Shown one piece after another: positions 1 through 8,990 of a DNA stretch of 53,310 nt (positions are counted from its first letter, which is position 1; each line of letters begins with the position of its first letter). The notes under the pieces are model-generated. The model saw nothing but the letters and a program-made list of their open reading frames with translations, ran no database searches and was not told where the DNA came from. The stretch spans positions 1-53,310 of the forward strand of contig NZ_BBAG01000017.1 in NCBI RefSeq assembly GCF_001311135.1, given 5' to 3'. Source of the DNA: Secundilactobacillus paracollinoides DSM 15502 = JCM 11969 (GTDB taxonomy: Bacteria > Bacillota > Bacilli > Lactobacillales > Lactobacillaceae). A program made the position numbers and the translations under genes.

Positions 1-2185
1 AGTGTCCCAATGGCTGGGAGATGCCAACGTTGGCCATCTCCCAGGCCATGGACCTGCCAAACGATGGTAAGAGCGGCATGGGGGAGATTGTTTGCCCAAC
101 GTGTGGGGTAAAATTTAAGGCGTTTGGCGCCGAAGACTTTGCGTTCAACTCCACCGGTGCCTGTCCGACCTGTGATGGGACGGGGCAGGCTAAGACGCTG
201 GCAACCGACCGCTTGATTCCTGACCCAACGTTAACGATTCGAAATGGTGCGGTGGCGTCGTGGCGGTTACCGGGACGCAATTTCATGCAAATTGTCGCCT
301 CGTACGCTGGCGTGGACATTGACACACCGTTTCAGGATCTTCCAAAGGACCAGCAGGACTTCGTGTGGCACGGGCCGCGGCAGAAATACGCCATCAACAT
401 TCCAAGTAAGACAGGCAAGATCTTCCACATGGACAATGCCGTTTTTGAAAATGCCTTTAATGCCGTGGAAGACAGTATGGCGACAACGACCAACGAACGT
501 GCAATCAAACGGCTAAACAGATTTTATGAGTTCGGCGAGTGCCCGACCTGTCATGGGTCACGGTTCAAGCCGGAGCTCTTGACGCAGCTTTTGAATGGTA
601 AAACCATTGCGGAAGTAAGTGAAATGACGTTGAGCGAACTTGAAGCCTTTATCCCGACCATTTTTGAGTGGTTGCCGGACGACATGGATGACTTAGCGCA
701 CGATATTGTCAGTGAACTGACACAGATCATGACGCCGCTGATGGATCTGGGGCTGGGCTACCTGACGCTTGCGCGGGCCGGGGCATCGTTATCAACCGGT
801 GAGTTGCAGCGAATTCAGTTGAGCCGCACGTTGCGGACGAAGACGACCGGTGTGCTCTACGTCCTTGATGAGCCATCGATTGGACTGCATCCGGCCAATA
901 TTAAAGGGTTGATCACCGTGATGCGAGACTTAGTTAATCAGGGTAACTCAGTCCTGGTTGTCGATCATAAAACGGCCATCATTGAGGCTGCTGATGAGAT
1001 TTTAGAGATCGGTCCCGGCGTCGGTCAGGCGGGTGGGCAATTGATCAATCAGGCACACCAGCCGAAATTGCGGCTAAACCGCACTCACTGATTGGTCCAT
1101 TTCTCAATGGCAGCGCCAACGATATTGTCCGTGCGACCGCTCAAAATAGCGAAAATCCGGCGAAGAAACAGTTTGGATTAACGGTGACCCAGCGATTCAA
1201 CTTAACTAACGTGACGGTTAACTTCCCGGTTAATCAGCTGTCAGTTGTGAGCGGCTTTTCAGGCGCTGGTAAGTCGACCTTAGTTTTTGACGCACTTATT
1301 CCTGCGCTGACGGCCACGAAAAAACAACCGGCTCCGGCTTTTGTGCGCGACGTCAAAAAAGGCGGCTTGCGGTCAGTCGTTGCCATTGATGCGTCGCCAG
1401 TCGGCAAGAACGTGCGCTCAACCGTCGCCACTTACACCAACATTTTGGATAATTTGCGGACCCTATACGCTGCGCAACCGGAAGCACAAAAACGCTCCTA
1501 CACGGCCAGCAACTTTTCCTATAACGTGACCGCGGGTGCTTGTCCAACCTGTGGCGGGACCGGCCAGATAAATTTAGACATCCAGTTCTTGCCGGATATA
1601 CAGGAAGTTTGTCCCACCTGTGGCGGCAAACGGTATAATCCGGAAGTGCTGGAAATCAAGTGGCACGGGTATTCCATTGCTGATCTCTTGGCATTGTCAG
1701 TGGACGATGCGACGAGTGTGCTAAAGGATCAACCCGCAATCGCAAAAACGCTGAAGACGCTGCAGGACATGGGACTCGGCTACCTTCATTTAGGCGAAAG
1801 CACGCCGTCGTTGTCTGGTGGCGAAGCGCAACGTCTGAAGCTAACATCACACATGGGAAGCACGCAAAAAAGCACGTTGTTCGTCTTTGATGAACCTTCA
1901 ACTGGTCTGCATCCATTGGACGTGCAAGTGCTGTTGCAGGTCTTCCAGCAGCTCATTGATCAGGGCGGCACCGTCCTCGTCATTGAGCACGATTTAGACA
2001 TCGTTGCCAACGCCGACTATATTTTGGATATGGGTCATGGCGGTGGTAGTGAGGGCGGCCACATTGTGACGACTGGCACACCACGGCAGGTTGCTGCGAG
2101 TGGTTTAGGCCACACGAGTAAGTATCTCAAGGCCCACCTTGAACATTTTTCAAACAAGGCCACGTCCTCGACTGATGACAAATAA
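1..2185 (+). CDS. UvrA-like ABC ATPase (UvrA paralog), 5' end outside window, one frameshift
   Basis: DNA-binding tandem ABC ATPase of the excinuclease UvrA family. The open frame runs in from the left edge, so the first Walker A is missing. Visible in order: zinc-binding CPTC pairs, the first ABC signature (LSTGELQ), Walker B with VLDEPSIGLH, a second Walker A (GFSGAGKST), further CPTCGGTG and CPTCGGK knuckles, a second signature LSGGEAQR and FVFDEPSTGLH. The frame breaks at about 1051, where CAGGC should be CAGGGC; adding one G joins 'INQ' to 'GTPAEIAAKPHSLIGPF' and continues to 2185. The short spacing between domains suggests the compact UvrA paralog (drug-resistance type) rather than the ~950-residue canonical UvrA; that is inference. 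A strong hairpin follows at 2287. Confidence 0.85.
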
Positions 2186-2286
2186 CTTAGCATATTTCTA
2201 GCATTGGCTGGGAGGGGCATGCTATCCTTTAGGTACACTCCTAGTTAGTGAGTTGGGCAGAAGAGGTCATTTATGTGTCTCCTTTC

Positions 2287-2333
2287 AACCACCCCAACGC
2301 GTTTGTTGATGTTGCAAACGCGATGGGGTGGTT
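2287..2333 (+). terminator. Strong hairpin, probable terminator of the UvrA-like gene
   Basis: Arms 2287-2305 and 2315-2333 pair over 19 bases with one mismatch around a 9-base loop, then a T/G-rich tail. It lies 100 bases after the UvrA-like stop codon. The tail is not a pure T run, so a purely structural role is possible. Confidence 0.55.
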
Positions 2334-2500
2334 TGTTTGTGTGGCTGGAAACTCAGTTCAATCGACAACACGGATTAAACAGGTTACAGCCTCTGAAAAT
2401 TCCGAATCTCTTTGTTGATTTGGAGAGTGGTGATAACCTAAATCGCCAGCGGTCAATCTTCAAATACGTCAAAAATCATTATTATTTTTAAAAACATCAT

Positions 2501-2541
2501 AAAAAACTAGTCAAGACGTTCATTCATCTTAACTAGTTTTT
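2501..2541. terminator. Bidirectional terminator between uvrA paralog and xerS
   Basis: AAAAACTAGTCAAGA pairs with TCTTAACTAGTTTTT (one mismatch) around a 10-base loop. A-rich on the left and T-rich on the right, it can stop transcription from either side. It is the nearest terminator to the xerS stop at 2758. Confidence 0.65.
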
Positions 2542-2757
2542 AATATATTGACTCGACTTAAAAATGGGACACTGTCAAAAACATTTTCAAAAAAATCACT
2601 TTTTTTTGTGCCAAATAGCCGTCAGATAACGAGTATAAATCAATTGCAGCGTTTGGGTGTGCGGGTATGGTAGGACTTTATTCGACACGATAGTAATATC
2701 GATAACAGTGCAGCAGAATTTGGCTCGATCAAACCAATAGCAAGTACTGAAAACTGA

Positions 2758-3849
2758 CTAGTCATCCTCATGCAGCTCGTCCAAAGCCTCATGCTGCTTC
2801 GTATCAATAATGTGCGTATACAACCCCGTTGCCGTGGTCGAACTTTGCCCCAGTTGAGTCGCCACTAAATGTTCATTCTTAGTGGCCAGATAAAGTTTCG
2901 ATGCCAGCGTGTGCCGCAGCTTATGTGGTGTGATCCGCACGTGGTTAAAGGCGTACGAATACTTTGATACCAGCAGTTCAACCGTCGCTGTTGTGATTCG
3001 GTGCGGTGCTTCCTTGCCCTTGGTCAGGAATAGTGCAGTGATGCTGGATGTCGTTTGGTAGCGTTCGGATCTGATTTCTAGATAAGGGGTCACATAGGGC
3101 AACACCCAGCTTGCGACCGGCACTGTATCCCACTTACCGCCCTTGCGCCGCACGGAGACGGTCGCTTGTTTGACACTGAGGTCCTTTAAATTCGCATTGG
3201 CGAGTTCTGACACGCGAATGCCGGTTCCCAGCATCAGTGCGTTAATGGCGACGTCGCGCTCACGGTCACGCTGGAAATAGCGCATCTTCCTGGCATCGTC
3301 CTTAATGCTGTCAGCATAGTCATCGCGAATAAAGTTCAGGTAATCCATGTCAGTCTTACCCAGCATCAGCTGACTTTTAATACTGTTGGCGCGGGCCGCG
3401 TAGGTTTCACTGTCACGTACCAGCGAGATCTTCTTCATCACATTGCGGTAGAAGTAGGGTTCGCCGTCCTGATTTTCAGTCTCTTCCGTTAGAAAACGAA
3501 ACAGGGCAGACAGCGCGTTTAATGAGCGATTGACCGTCCGGTGTGAAATGGCGCCTTGCGGGTTGTTGGCCGTTTGCTTGCCACGATTAAGTAGGTAGGA
3601 CTTATAGAGTTCCATATCCTGTTTTTTCATGTGCTCCAGGTCGGCTAGCGCGATTTGAGCGGGGGATTGTGCGCTGGAAACGCCAGTGTCGACCAACCAT
3701 TCGAAAAACCGGTGAAATTCATTCAAATATTGGTAGAGTGTTGCAGCCGAAAGAGGGACGGTTGACTTGGTCAAATAGTAATCGCGAATAAAATCCGGCA
3801 TTTGGGAAACGAGTTCTTCATTGTGTTTTACGTAGTCAGCTTGGCGCAT
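2758..3849 (-). CDS. xerS: Tyrosine recombinase XerS
   Basis: Site-specific recombinase of the single-protein Xer type that resolves chromosome dimers at a dif-like site in streptococci and lactococci. N-terminal SAM-like DNA-binding domain about residues 1-120; catalytic domain with GTGIRVSE (Arg I), HKLRH (His-x-x-Arg) and the Tyr nucleophile in GLYTHI. The block GEPYFYRNVMKK is typical of XerS rather than XerC/XerD. I start at 3849 (363 aa), where AAGGTGGT sits 5 bases upstream; the longer frame to 3918 has no ribosome binding site and adds a non-homologous leader. The second active-site His (usually LGH) is Gln here (LGQSS). A perfect inverted repeat 76 bases upstream is a dif candidate. 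XerC and XerD are also present in the window. Confidence 0.85.
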   Translation of the reverse strand: MRQADYVKHNEELVSQMPDFIRDYYLTKSTVPLSAATLYQYLNEFHRFFEWLVDTGVSSAQSPAQIALADLEHMKKQDMELYKSYLLNRGKQTANNPQGAISHRTVNRSLNALSALFRFLTEETENQDGEPYFYRNVMKKISLVRDSETYAARANSIKSQLMLGKTDMDYLNFIRDDYADSIKDDARKMRYFQRDRERDVAINALMLGTGIRVSELANANLKDLSVKQATVSVRRKGGKWDTVPVASWVLPYVTPYLEIRSERYQTTSSITALFLTKGKEAPHRITTATVELLVSKYSYAFNHVRITPHKLRHTLASKLYLATKNEHLVATQLGQSSTTATGLYTHIIDTKQHEALDELHEDD

Positions 3850-3924
3850 GGGTAACCACCTTAGATTTAAATTTTGGGTTTTGAGTTGGCTGGTGGGACT
3901 GGTTGAGAGGTGGATCATGATAGT

Positions 3925-3958
3925 TAAACTTAATAAAATATCAGTTTTATTAAGTTTA
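3925..3958. other. Perfect 14-6-14 inverted repeat, candidate dif (XerS target) site
   Basis: TAAACTTAATAAAA, a 6-base centre (TATCAG), and its exact reverse complement. A 6-base centre between inverted arms is the geometry of Xer/dif sites, and streptococcal difSL lies beside xerS. Gene polarity switches here (+ to the left, - to the right), as expected near a terminus. The arms are longer than the classical 11 bases and I cannot match them to a known dif consensus, so an operator or AT hairpin in the xerS leader remains possible. Confidence 0.45.
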
Positions 3959-4127
3959 GTATACCACGAATACTGGCTGGAATCAGCTGCCTTTCTGATT
4001 CACTGGATTCTTGATGATGAATCTGGTTAATATCAGTGTTAAATTCCGTGTAAAAGCTGATATAACGGTGTTTTTGACTATATTATGGTGCAAAATACGT
4101 TGCATTTTTGGTCTAAATCTTGCATCA

Positions 4128-4160
4128 GATCAAAAAAGATCAAAAAAAGATCAAAAAAAA
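4128..4160. repeat. Tandem GATC-plus-A-run repeat
   Basis: Three consecutive units, each GATC followed by 6, 7 and 8 A residues. No gene crosses it. Probably slipped-strand expansion in AT-rich DNA. Confidence 0.6.
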
Positions 4161-4483
4161 GTCCAAAATCACGTAACCAACATCGTTAACGCTAGCATGT
4201 CGTAATGAATCATCAACGGAATTTCTAACACATCGTAAATTTGAGTCATCAGCACACATCAGCAAGTCTAATCTGGAGCAAATCAGACATTATTTCTTTG
4301 ATCACACTGCATCTGTAGTTTTATTAGGTCTATAAACGCTGGTATATCAGCCTTTAGCAAGAATCAGTTTACTCAGACGCATTCTGACGCACAGTTCAGT
4401 TCTAAGACGGATAACTGACCACGAAACTTTCTTAGAACGCGCCATTTATTTTGGCGTTAAACCGTTGGTCGATCATGATGTAC

Positions 4484-4517
4484 TAAACATCGCAAAAAGC
4501 TTATTTTATTAGACTAG
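4484..4517. other. Degenerate dif-like 14-6-14 site
   Basis: Left arm TAAACATCGCAAAA, 6-base centre AGCTTA, right arm TTTTATTAGACTAG. The spacing equals that of the perfect site at 3925-3958; 10 of 14 left-arm bases match it, and the first 8 right-arm bases match exactly. It could be a decayed second Xer site or a coincidence in AT-rich sequence. Confidence 0.3.
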
Positions 4518-5001
4518 CCATGACTCAACATGCCAATTTAGCAAATCAAACTGCAAACTAGTTCTGCAACATTAAGTCTTGAGTCAAACTAGAGATTACG
4601 GCAACAATTACAAGATAACATGCGTGAAGAACGTTTAGTAGAACTTTAGTTGAATTCATGAGCCACGTAGGTCATTTAGAGTTGCTAGCGAATAATCATC
4701 AGGTAAATGAATTGAGTCGACACCTAAACAACTAATCACGCTAACACAAAACAGAAACTAGTTTTACGACAAAGAGAAACAGGGAAGTCGTCAAAATTAG
4801 GCTTCCCCCAAAAATTTATCTCTACTTTACATAATATATATTATTCAAAGTAGTGGTTCAAAAGAGAGAAGTCGCTTTAATTCAGTTTCCCGTCACGCAC
4901 ACTTATCGATTTCACTATGCATGACGCAATACCAGTTAACGTCTCGTCACAGACTTCAGCTTGATTTCCAAAATAAAAAAGCTCAAGCAATTGCTCAAGC
5001 C

Positions 5002-5393
5002 TTAAATCAATCTAGTTACTCGTATCTGAATCAATCTTTTGAAACTTGTTGTTCGCAAAGATGCTCCAGCTGCGCCGACGATGCCGACCAGCCCAACGAT
5101 GATAATTAATATAATGCCAAGGACACTAAACTTCTGAACGGCCATGTAGATCCATGATGCATCATAAAAATGGCTAAAATATCGACTAATGTGAGCACGA
5201 TTTTTTCCGTTGAGTTGTTCTCCGTTGAGTTGTTCTTTGATAAAAAGATACAGATGCCATACACACCTAAATAACTGATCATGTTGATCCAGATCATATA
5301 CGTCACGTGCTGCTGAAAGACTGCTGACAACACCGTTGTGATGCACAGACAAATGGCTGTGACCCACGATGAAATCACTGCTTGTTTTCGCAA
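5002..5393 (-). CDS. Small membrane protein of unknown function, one frameshift
   Basis: I do not recognise the family. Restoring one A in the A run at 5166-5170 joins two frames into about 130 residues with four hydrophobic segments: near the N-terminus, around residues 30-50, around 65-80, and a strongly hydrophobic Ile/Val/Gly stretch near 85-105, then a basic tail. Start is TTG at 5393 with AAGGAG about 10 bases upstream. A 15-base tandem duplication (5206-5220 and 5221-5235) adds five residues (STENN) in frame between segments two and three. It stands alone in AT-rich DNA between the dif-like site and msrA, which suggests accessory origin; this is inference. Confidence 0.5.
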
Positions 5394-5532
5394 AAAAACC
5401 AGCTCCTTAGTTCTTTATTCAGTCTCTATTTTCCGTTAAATCACGTGAATTTGCAAACGATATTACACTTCAAATCACCTTGAAGTGGTCAAAAACACTG
5501 TCGTCATACGGCTTAACTCATCCCAAACAAAA

Positions 5533-5557
5533 AGAGATTGTTTTCCGCGCAATCTCT
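5533..5557 (-). terminator. Terminator downstream of msrB-msrA
   Basis: AGAGATTG pairs with CAATCTCT around a 9-base loop; on - the stem is followed by five T. It lies about 75 bases past the original msrA stop. Confidence 0.65.
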
Positions 5558-5619
5558 CAGTAGCTTAATGTCGCTTAAGCCTGACACTTTAGTTGTATTG
5601 AAAACGTGTGAACATCGAC

Positions 5620-5633
5620 TAAACTTAATAAAA
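5620..5633. repeat. Exact copy of the dif-like arm at the msrA stop codon
   Basis: TAAACTTAATAAAA, identical over 14 bases and in the same orientation as the left arm at 3925-3938, directly abutting the remnant msrA stop (TAG on -, 5634-5636). The bases to its right do not form the second arm, so this is a half site. Confidence 0.6.
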
Positions 5634-5968
5634 CTACGCCTGCCAATTATCCTTGATAAACGCTTCGCGGCCGCCCATTTCCTCAATTATGAATCACCGC
5701 GATCTTGAAATTGACCCATGGCATCAGTCGGGTCCGTTTGTCGCCAGTAGATATCCACTAGCTGGTCATAGGAAATAACGTCAGGATCAAACGTGATCTC
5801 AACGGCTTCCGTGTGACCAGTTGTATGACTCGCAACCTGCTCATAGGTCGGATTGGCAACGTGACCTCCGGTGTACCCAGAAACCACTTTTTCAATGCCA
5901 GGCTGTTCATCAAACGGCCGGACCATGCACCAGAAACAACCGCCAGCAAAAATTGCCGTTTCACTCAT
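5634..5968 (-). pseudogene. msrA: Methionine sulfoxide reductase A, internally deleted
   Basis: MsrA reduces the S-epimer of methionine sulfoxide. The start is intact with catalytic GCFWC (residues 10-14) and the family block through QFQDRGDS, where the frame stops after 93 codons (usual length about 170). A MsrA-like C-terminal tail (IEEMGGREAFIKDNWQA) then follows in another frame at 5634-5687. About 60 codons are missing between, so this is a real deletion, not a single-base error. The catalytic Cys is present but the fold would be incomplete. It follows msrB by 3 bases. The tail's stop abuts the repeated dif-like arm. Confidence 0.85.
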
Positions 5969-5971
5969 GGC

Positions 5972-6415
5972 TTATTCCCCCTTGTCAAACAGTGCCTTGT
6001 ACTGACTGTAACCAGCGGCATCTAGTTCTTCAACTGGGATAAACTTAAGCGCGGCTGAGTTGATGCAGTAACGCAAGCCACCCGCTTCTTGAGGCCCATC
6101 TTCAAATACGTGGCCAAGGTGAGAGCCTGCTTGTTGCGACTGAACTTCATTACGAATCATGCCATGCGAGGTATCTAACTGGCTGTCCAATGCTTGTTCG
6201 TCAATTGGATGGGTGAATGATGGCCACCCACAACCGGCGTCATACTTATCAGTAGAGCTGAATAAGGCTTGGCCACTCACAACATCCACGTAGATCCCCT
6301 GTTGATAGAAATCATCATATTGGCCGCTAAATGGGCGTTCGGTTGCAGCGTTTTGGGTTACTTCGTAGGCTTCAGGTGTTAACCGTTGTTTTAAATCGTC
6401 TTGAGATTCTGTCAT
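5972..6415 (-). CDS. msrB: Peptide methionine-R-sulfoxide reductase B
   Basis: Reduces the R-epimer of methionine sulfoxide in proteins. SelR domain over most of 147 residues with CGWPSF, the substrate-loop [10 protein letters not shown] and the catalytic Cys in RYCINS. The zinc CxxC pairs of some family members are absent. Start at 6415 has GAGGAG 7 bases upstream; the longer frame (6430) would overlap it. It is the first gene of the msrB-msrA pair; since msrA is broken, this strain may have lost S-epimer repair from this locus. Confidence 0.93.
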   Translation of the reverse strand: MTESQDDLKQRLTPEAYEVTQNAATERPFSGQYDDFYQQGIYVDVVSGQALFSSTDKYDAGCGWPSFTHPIDEQALDSQLDTSHGMIRNEVQSQQAGSHLGHVFEDGPQEAGGLRYCINSAALKFIPVEELDAAGYSQYKALFDKGE

Positions 6416-6479
6416 GTGATCACTCCTCAATACACTAGTATTCGGTTGCCCACAAAATAGATTGTGTACAGCTAGATTG

Positions 6480-6488
6480 AGTATAGCA
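6480..6488 (-). promoter_or_regulatory. Extended -10 promoter of msrB-msrA
   Basis: On - the sequence reads TGCTATACT, an extended -10, 65 bases upstream of the msrB start. No good -35 at 17 bases; a weak TTGTTT at 16 bases. Confidence 0.5.
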
Positions 6489-6561
6489 TCATTTGGCGGT
6501 TAAACAAGTATTCTGCCCAGAACCCCAACGCTTATCTCATCTGACGTTGACCAACACCATG

Positions 6562-7711
6562 TTAATGCCACAACCATCGTGTCTGGGCAATCACCCGAGC
6601 AACCTGTTCAGCCGTAGCGGTCAAATTGGCCGCGCCGTCATTGAGTGCTTCAGTAAGGGTCGTGACGCCCTGTTCGATCGGAAAAATAGCGTCAATCCCC
6701 TTGGAAAATAGGACATCAGTGCCTGACCCAACATTACCAGTCAACACGATTACGGGCGCGTGAGGTGCCACCGCCTTCGTTGTCTGGGCGACCCCCAGCG
6801 GCGTTTTTCCGTATTGGGTTTGAAAATCAACTTGCCCTTCACCTGTAAACACGAGATCAGCATCCTGAGCGCGTTCTCGCAGGCCAGCAAACCGTATAAC
6901 AAGGTCGATTCCTGCTGAAGATGCCCTCTTAAGAAGCGATCAAGCCTGCACCAAGGCCACCGGCAGCGCCGGCACCTGGAATTTCGCCAACCTTCACACC
7001 AAGATCCATCTCGATTATTTGCGCGAAATGGGCCAAATTCCGGTCTAACTGTTTAACCATTTCTGAAGTGGCGCCCTTTTGTGGGCCAAAAACAGCAGCT
7101 GCCCCATTTTCGCCGATCAGTGGGTTAGTCACGTCAGAAGCAACCAGAAATGAAACATCCTGAATGCGGTGATCTAAACCCGTTATATCGATGTGTGTTA
7201 ACTGGCCAAGCTGCCCACCGCCGACCTGTAATTCGGTGCCAGTCTCGTCTAGAAGATGGACACCAAGCGCTTGGGCCATTCCAGCACCCCCGTCGACCGT
7301 CGCACTGCCGCCGATGCCAATAATAATGCGCTTAACGCCCTGATCCATCGCCGCTAAGATCAACTCACCAGTGCCATAAGTTGTCGTTACAGATGGATTT
7401 CGCTCGCTGACAGGTACAGCTTCCAACCCACTAGCGGCTGCCATTTCGATCACGGCTGTTTCATGATCACCCAGAAGACCAAAACTGGTAGCAATTGGCT
7501 TACCGAGCGGACCGGTGACATATTTTTGGAGCATCGTTCCACCCGTCGCATCGACCAGCGCTTGAACCGTCCCTTCACCACCATCGGCCATTGGGACCTT
7601 AACACGATCACTTTCCGGAAAGACCCGTTTGACACCGGTCTCGATCGCATCAGCTGCTTGCTTTGCGGTCATGCCGCCCTTAAACGAATCCGGTGCAATC
7701 ACAATTTTCAT
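6562..7711 (-). CDS. Glycerate 2-kinase (GlxK/GarK type), one frameshift
   Basis: Phosphorylates D-glycerate for entry into glycolysis. KIVIAPDSFKGG at the N-terminus and PMADGGEGT, GGSATVDGGAGM and GAGAAGGLGAGL are hallmarks of the GarK-type kinase; the C-terminal part carries FTGEGQVDFQTQYGKTP. The frame breaks around 6926-6940 (one extra or two missing bases); both sides align to one protein of about 382 residues, the usual length. Start at 7711 has AGGAGG 9 bases upstream. The ppaC terminator at 7746-7770 lies just upstream, so it is transcribed separately. Confidence 0.85.
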
Positions 7712-7745
7712 GCCCAGTACCCTCCTCATGACACCGAACTAAAAA

Positions 7746-7770
7746 CAGCATCACCGGGAGGGTAATGCTG
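7746..7770 (-). terminator. Terminator of ppaC
   Basis: On -, CAGCATTACC pairs with GGTGATGCTG (one wobble) around CTCCC, followed by TTTTT. It lies between the ppaC stop and glycerate kinase. Confidence 0.85.
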
Positions 7771-7789
7771 CTTCAATCGTCACTGATGA

Positions 7790-8719
7790 CTAGTTTTCAA
7801 AAGCACCTTGTAATGGTGGTACGACTTGCTTTTTACGTGACACAACGCCAGGTAAGTTTGCACGGTCATCCTTCAAAGTCGTGTTAAAGGCCTTTTCAAC
7901 AGTGGCCTTTGGTTCGCCATAGACGAATAATTCAGAGTTGCTGTCTAACACGTTGGTAGCTAAGACCAAGAATAAATCGTAGCCTTCCTTAGCAGCTTCG
8001 TCAGCCATAGCCTTCTTCAAGCCGTCTTCACGGGCTAAGACTTCGTTCAAGTCGACCGTGTTGATTTGGTCGATTCGAACACTCTTGCCGCCCATGGTAA
8101 ATGACTTCGCATCGTTAGCAACCAATTCAGCATCTGTTTTTGACGCCAAGTTAGTCCCAGCCTTTAGCATTTCAATACCGTAAGTCTCGTAATCGATGTC
8201 AGCAATTTCAGCAAGGGCCTTGATGGCAGCACGGTCCTTGTCAGTTGTGGTTGGTGACTTTAATAACAGCGTATCTGAGATGATTGCTGATAACATCAAA
8301 CCAGCTAACTGTGCAGGAATCTCAACCTTGTTTTCATCAAACAATTCAGTGATCAACGTGCTGACACAGCCAACCGGTTCTGCCCGGTAATAAAGTGGTG
8401 CAGCGGTGTTAAACCCGTTGATCCGGTGATGATCAACGACATGCGTAACAGTCACGTCAGCAATGTCGCTGACACTTTGTTGGGGTTCGTTGTGATCAAC
8501 CAGCATAACGGAATCAACTTCGTTCGCAGCGGTCTTGATGATCCGTGGGGTTGGTTCGTTAAAGTAGTTCAACACAAAGTTGGTTTCCATGTTAGGTTCG
8601 CCCAAGGCAACGGCTTCAACGTCGTACCCTAACTTTGATTGTAAGTATGCATAAGCTTTTGCGGCCACGATGGCGTCCGTATCAGGACTTTGGTGACCAA
8701 AAACAAGTTCTTTTGCCAT
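7790..8719 (-). CDS. ppaC: Manganese-dependent inorganic pyrophosphatase
   Basis: Family II pyrophosphatase (DHH superfamily) that hydrolyses cytoplasmic PPi. 309 residues, the family length. Metal-binding motifs [10 protein letters not shown] at the N-terminus, DHNE and DHHR, plus the C-terminal substrate signature [10 protein letters not shown]. The frame is open to 8827, but residue 37 of that frame (8719) starts the family sequence and has GAGGAG upstream. The leader carries an extended -10 promoter and a hairpin. Monocistronic, with its own terminator. Confidence 0.95.
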   Translation of the reverse strand: MAKELVFGHQSPDTDAIVAAKAYAYLQSKLGYDVEAVALGEPNMETNFVLNYFNEPTPRIIKTAANEVDSVMLVDHNEPQQSVSDIADVTVTHVVDHHRINGFNTAAPLYYRAEPVGCVSTLITELFDENKVEIPAQLAGLMLSAIISDTLLLKSPTTTDKDRAAIKALAEIADIDYETYGIEMLKAGTNLASKTDAELVANDAKSFTMGGKSVRIDQINTVDLNEVLAREDGLKKAMADEAAKEGYDLFLVLATNVLDSNSELFVYGEPKATVEKAFNTTLKDDRANLPGVVSRKKQVVPPLQGAFEN

Positions 8720-8770
8720 TTGTATATCTCTCCTCAGCATTAAAAATATTTTTTTAAGTGAAGCGTTCAA

Positions 8771-8812
8771 CAGCTCAACCGATCGTCTCAACAACGACGG
8801 TGTTCCAAGCTG
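8771..8812 (-). other. Hairpin in the ppaC 5' leader
   Basis: CAGCT/AGCTG and ACCGTCGT/ACGATCGGT pair on - around a short loop, between the promoter and the ribosome binding site. No T run follows. Function unknown. Confidence 0.4.
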
Positions 8813-8836
8813 TCTATGTAATTCCACGCAACGTTA

Positions 8837-8845
8837 ATTATACCA
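8837..8845 (-). promoter_or_regulatory. Extended -10 promoter of ppaC
   Basis: On - the sequence is TGGTATAAT: a perfect -10 with the TGn extension, about 120 bases upstream of the start. No clear -35. Confidence 0.65.
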
Positions 8846-8941
8846 AAAAAATGTGGCGGGAACCATCTTCAACATAAAATCCGGGTAAAATATAAAATCC
8901 TCTCAAGAATGCCGCTTCATTGCACTGTTCAGCCAACATAA

Positions 8942-8971
8942 AAATCCACCCTCAATTAAGAGAATGGATTT
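8942..8971 (-). terminator. Terminator of the LysR regulator gene
   Basis: On -, AAATCCATTCTC pairs with GAGGGTGGATTT (two G-U-type mismatches), running into a T run. About 20 bases past the stop. Confidence 0.7.
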
Positions 8972-8990
8972 CATGAACTATCGCATGCAG

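Larger units (their letters stand above)
2186..2757. other. Non-coding interval between uvrA paralog and xerS
   Basis: A 572-base interval with no credible gene. It holds two strong hairpins (2287-2333 and 2501-2541, listed separately), then AT-rich sequence with A and T runs at 2585-2610. The only ORF of note (2273-2491, +) runs through the first hairpin, has no good ribosome binding site and resembles nothing I recognise. Confidence 0.6.
3959..5001. other. AT-rich gene-poor interval with degenerate copies of the dif-like arm
   Basis: About 1 kb with no gene I can support. It contains a GATC-plus-A-run tandem repeat (4128-4160), a degenerate 14-6-14 site (4484-4517), an arm-like TTTTATTAGGTCTA (4319-4332) and an 8-base direct repeat GCTCAAGC on either side of AATT near 4980-5000. 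Base composition is clearly more AT-rich than the flanking operons. Confidence 0.5.

Noticed and set aside
1..2185. Two separate short UvrA-like genes
   Set aside because: One missing G at 1051 explains the split exactly.
2273..2491. 72-codon + ORF after the UvrA-like gene
   Set aside because: Runs through a strong hairpin; no homology that I recognise and no ribosome binding site.
4921..5109. 62-codon + ORF
   Set aside because: Antisense to the 3' part of the membrane protein; composition follows the opposite strand.
5590..5606. Catabolite-responsive (cre) element TGAAAACGTGTGAA
   Set aside because: Fails three positions of the cre consensus and is downstream of msrA, not in a promoter.
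6507..6600. Inverted GCCCAGA/TCTGGGC pair as a terminator
   Set aside because: Arms are about 75 bases apart, one lies inside the glycerate kinase frame, and no T run follows.
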